Source: an uncultured Porticoccus sp. (GTDB lineage: Bacteria; Pseudomonadota; Gammaproteobacteria; Pseudomonadales; Porticoccaceae). Taken from it: a DNA stretch of 6,893 nt. Where the stretch lies: NCBI GenBank assembly GCA_950063125.1, contig CATLZI010000113.1:1-6893 (forward strand), in the 5' to 3' direction. The notes beneath the pieces were generated by a model that was given only the letters and a program-made list of their open reading frames with translations, made no database searches and was not told the origin of the DNA. Position 1 is the stretch's first letter. Each line of letters begins with the position of its first letter. Positions 5,975-6,893 of the stretch are shown piece after piece. The position numbers were made by a program, and so were the translations under genes.

Positions 5975-6877
5975 TCAGTTTCTGGACAATCTGGCCCTGG
6001 CCACTTTGGAACCGGTTTCCCGGCCCAGTTGTTGGCTGATATAGGTTCCTGCCGCAATGATTTTATCCAGACCGACCCCGTGTTCAATGCCGAGGCCGTT
6101 GAGCATATAGACCAGATCTTCCGTGGCCACATTCCCCGATGCTCCTCTGGCGTAGGGACAACCGCCCAGGCCCGCCACGGAACTGTCTACCACCGCCACA
6201 CCCTGTTGCAATGCAGCATAGATATTGACCAGTGCCTGACCGTAGGTGTCATGGCAATGAACGGCCAATTGTGGGATCGGTACAACCTCGCTGACTCCTT
6301 CAATTACCCGGCCGATACTGTCGGGAGTGCCTACACCGGTGGTATCCCCGAGGGAAATCTCGTAACAACCCATCTGCAACAGCCTTTCGGCAACCTGCGT
6401 CACCCGCTCTGCGGACACATTTCCTTCGTACGGGCAGCCTGCGACACAGGAGATATAGCCGCGCACACGCAGATTGGCCGCCCTGGCAGCAACCATCACC
6501 GGGGCGAATCGCTCCAGGCTCTCGTCAATCGAGCAGTTGATGTTCTTCTGGCTGAAGGTTTCCGAGGCGGCGGCAAAGATGGCCACTTCGCTAACCCCTA
6601 CCTCCAGTGCGCGCTCGAACCCGGTCAGATTGGGGGTCAGGGCTGCATAGATGGTGTCCGGTTGACGTTCGATTCCCTGAAACACCTGTGCAGTGTCAGC
6701 CATTTGGGGCACCCGGCGCGGATTGACGAAGCTGCCAGCTTCAATGTAGCGCAGTCCTGCTTCGGCGAGCCGCCGAATCAGTTCAATCTTGACGGCCGCG
6801 CTGACCGGTTGGAATTCATTTTGCAGGCCGTCTCGCGGACCGACCTCGACAATACGGACTTTTTTGGGCAGGATCAT
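5975..6877 (-). CDS. mvaB: Hydroxymethylglutaryl-CoA lyase
   Basis: The enzyme cleaves 3-hydroxy-3-methylglutaryl-CoA to acetyl-CoA and acetoacetate, the last step of leucine degradation. The 300-residue TIM barrel is complete. Seen in order: [12 protein letters not shown] (10-21, with R15 and D16), VPQMAD (56-61), [10 protein letters not shown] (143-152), [11 protein letters not shown] (175-185), HCHDTYGQ (207-214, metal ligands H207 and H209) and the signature [22 protein letters not shown] (233-254) with catalytic C240 and N249. These sit at a constant offset of 26 from the human enzyme (R41, D42, H233, H235, C266, N275), so nothing is missing. Only 16 bp precede the ATG in the window and no ribosome binding site is visible there. 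In many proteobacteria this gene closes a leucine/isovalerate (liu) operon, so methylcrotonyl-CoA carboxylase genes may lie just to the right. That is inference. The symbol liuE is also used. Confidence 0.96.
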   Translation of the reverse strand: MILPKKVRIVEVGPRDGLQNEFQPVSAAVKIELIRRLAEAGLRYIEAGSFVNPRRVPQMADTAQVFQGIERQPDTIYAALTPNLTGFERALEVGVSEVAIFAAASETFSQKNINCSIDESLERFAPVMVAARAANLRVRGYISCVAGCPYEGNVSAERVTQVAERLLQMGCYEISLGDTTGVGTPDSIGRVIEGVSEVVPIPQLAVHCHDTYGQALVNIYAALQQGVAVVDSSVAGLGGCPYARGASGNVATEDLVYMLNGLGIEHGVGLDKIIAAGTYISQQLGRETGSKVARARLSRN

Positions 6878-6893
6878 GGTGTTTCAGCCAACC

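Noticed and set aside
1..6893. A novel defence, mobile or biosynthetic system
   Set aside because: All eight genes fall in known housekeeping or metabolic families, and no integrase, transposase, repeat array, toxin-antitoxin pair or composition shift was seen.

Overview
The window carries ordinary chromosomal genes, most likely from a gammaproteobacterium, possibly marine. Base composition is moderately GC-rich, starts and spacing are typical of proteobacteria, and MoaC, MoaD, MoaE and MoeA resemble the E. coli type. The species call is inference. I found no mobile element, phage gene, CRISPR array, tRNA or rRNA, and no gap above 131 bp without a gene. I see no obvious new multi-gene system; the points of interest are local.

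Layout. Positions 1-737 (+) hold the C-terminal half of moeA, interrupted by an in-frame TAA at 36-38. A 131-bp gap follows with a good sigma70-type promoter and a leader hairpin, then a beta-CASP metallo-beta-lactamase-fold nuclease-type gene (869-2266, +). It ends directly against the convergent operon moaC-moaD-moaE-osmC (transcribed leftward from about 3966 to 2267). Upstream of moaC, also leftward, is a class II glycerate 2-kinase (4005-5294). An 87-bp divergent gap separates it from a purine-type phosphoribosyltransferase gene (5382-5969, +). That gene converges with 5 bp to spare on an HMG-CoA lyase gene (5975-6877, -), whose start lies 16 bp from the window end.

How the genes work together. 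MoaC makes cyclic pyranopterin monophosphate. MoaD and MoaE form molybdopterin synthase, which puts the dithiolene sulfurs on it. MoeA inserts molybdate into adenylylated molybdopterin. Four molybdenum cofactor genes therefore flank the MBL gene, three of them in a tight operon with 4-bp ATGA overlaps. moaA, mog/moaB, moeB and mobA are not in the window. The OsmC-family thiol protein is the last gene of that operon. Glycerate kinase, the phosphoribosyltransferase and HMG-CoA lyase belong to separate central or catabolic functions (glycerate use, base salvage, leucine degradation), with no visible link to the cofactor genes.
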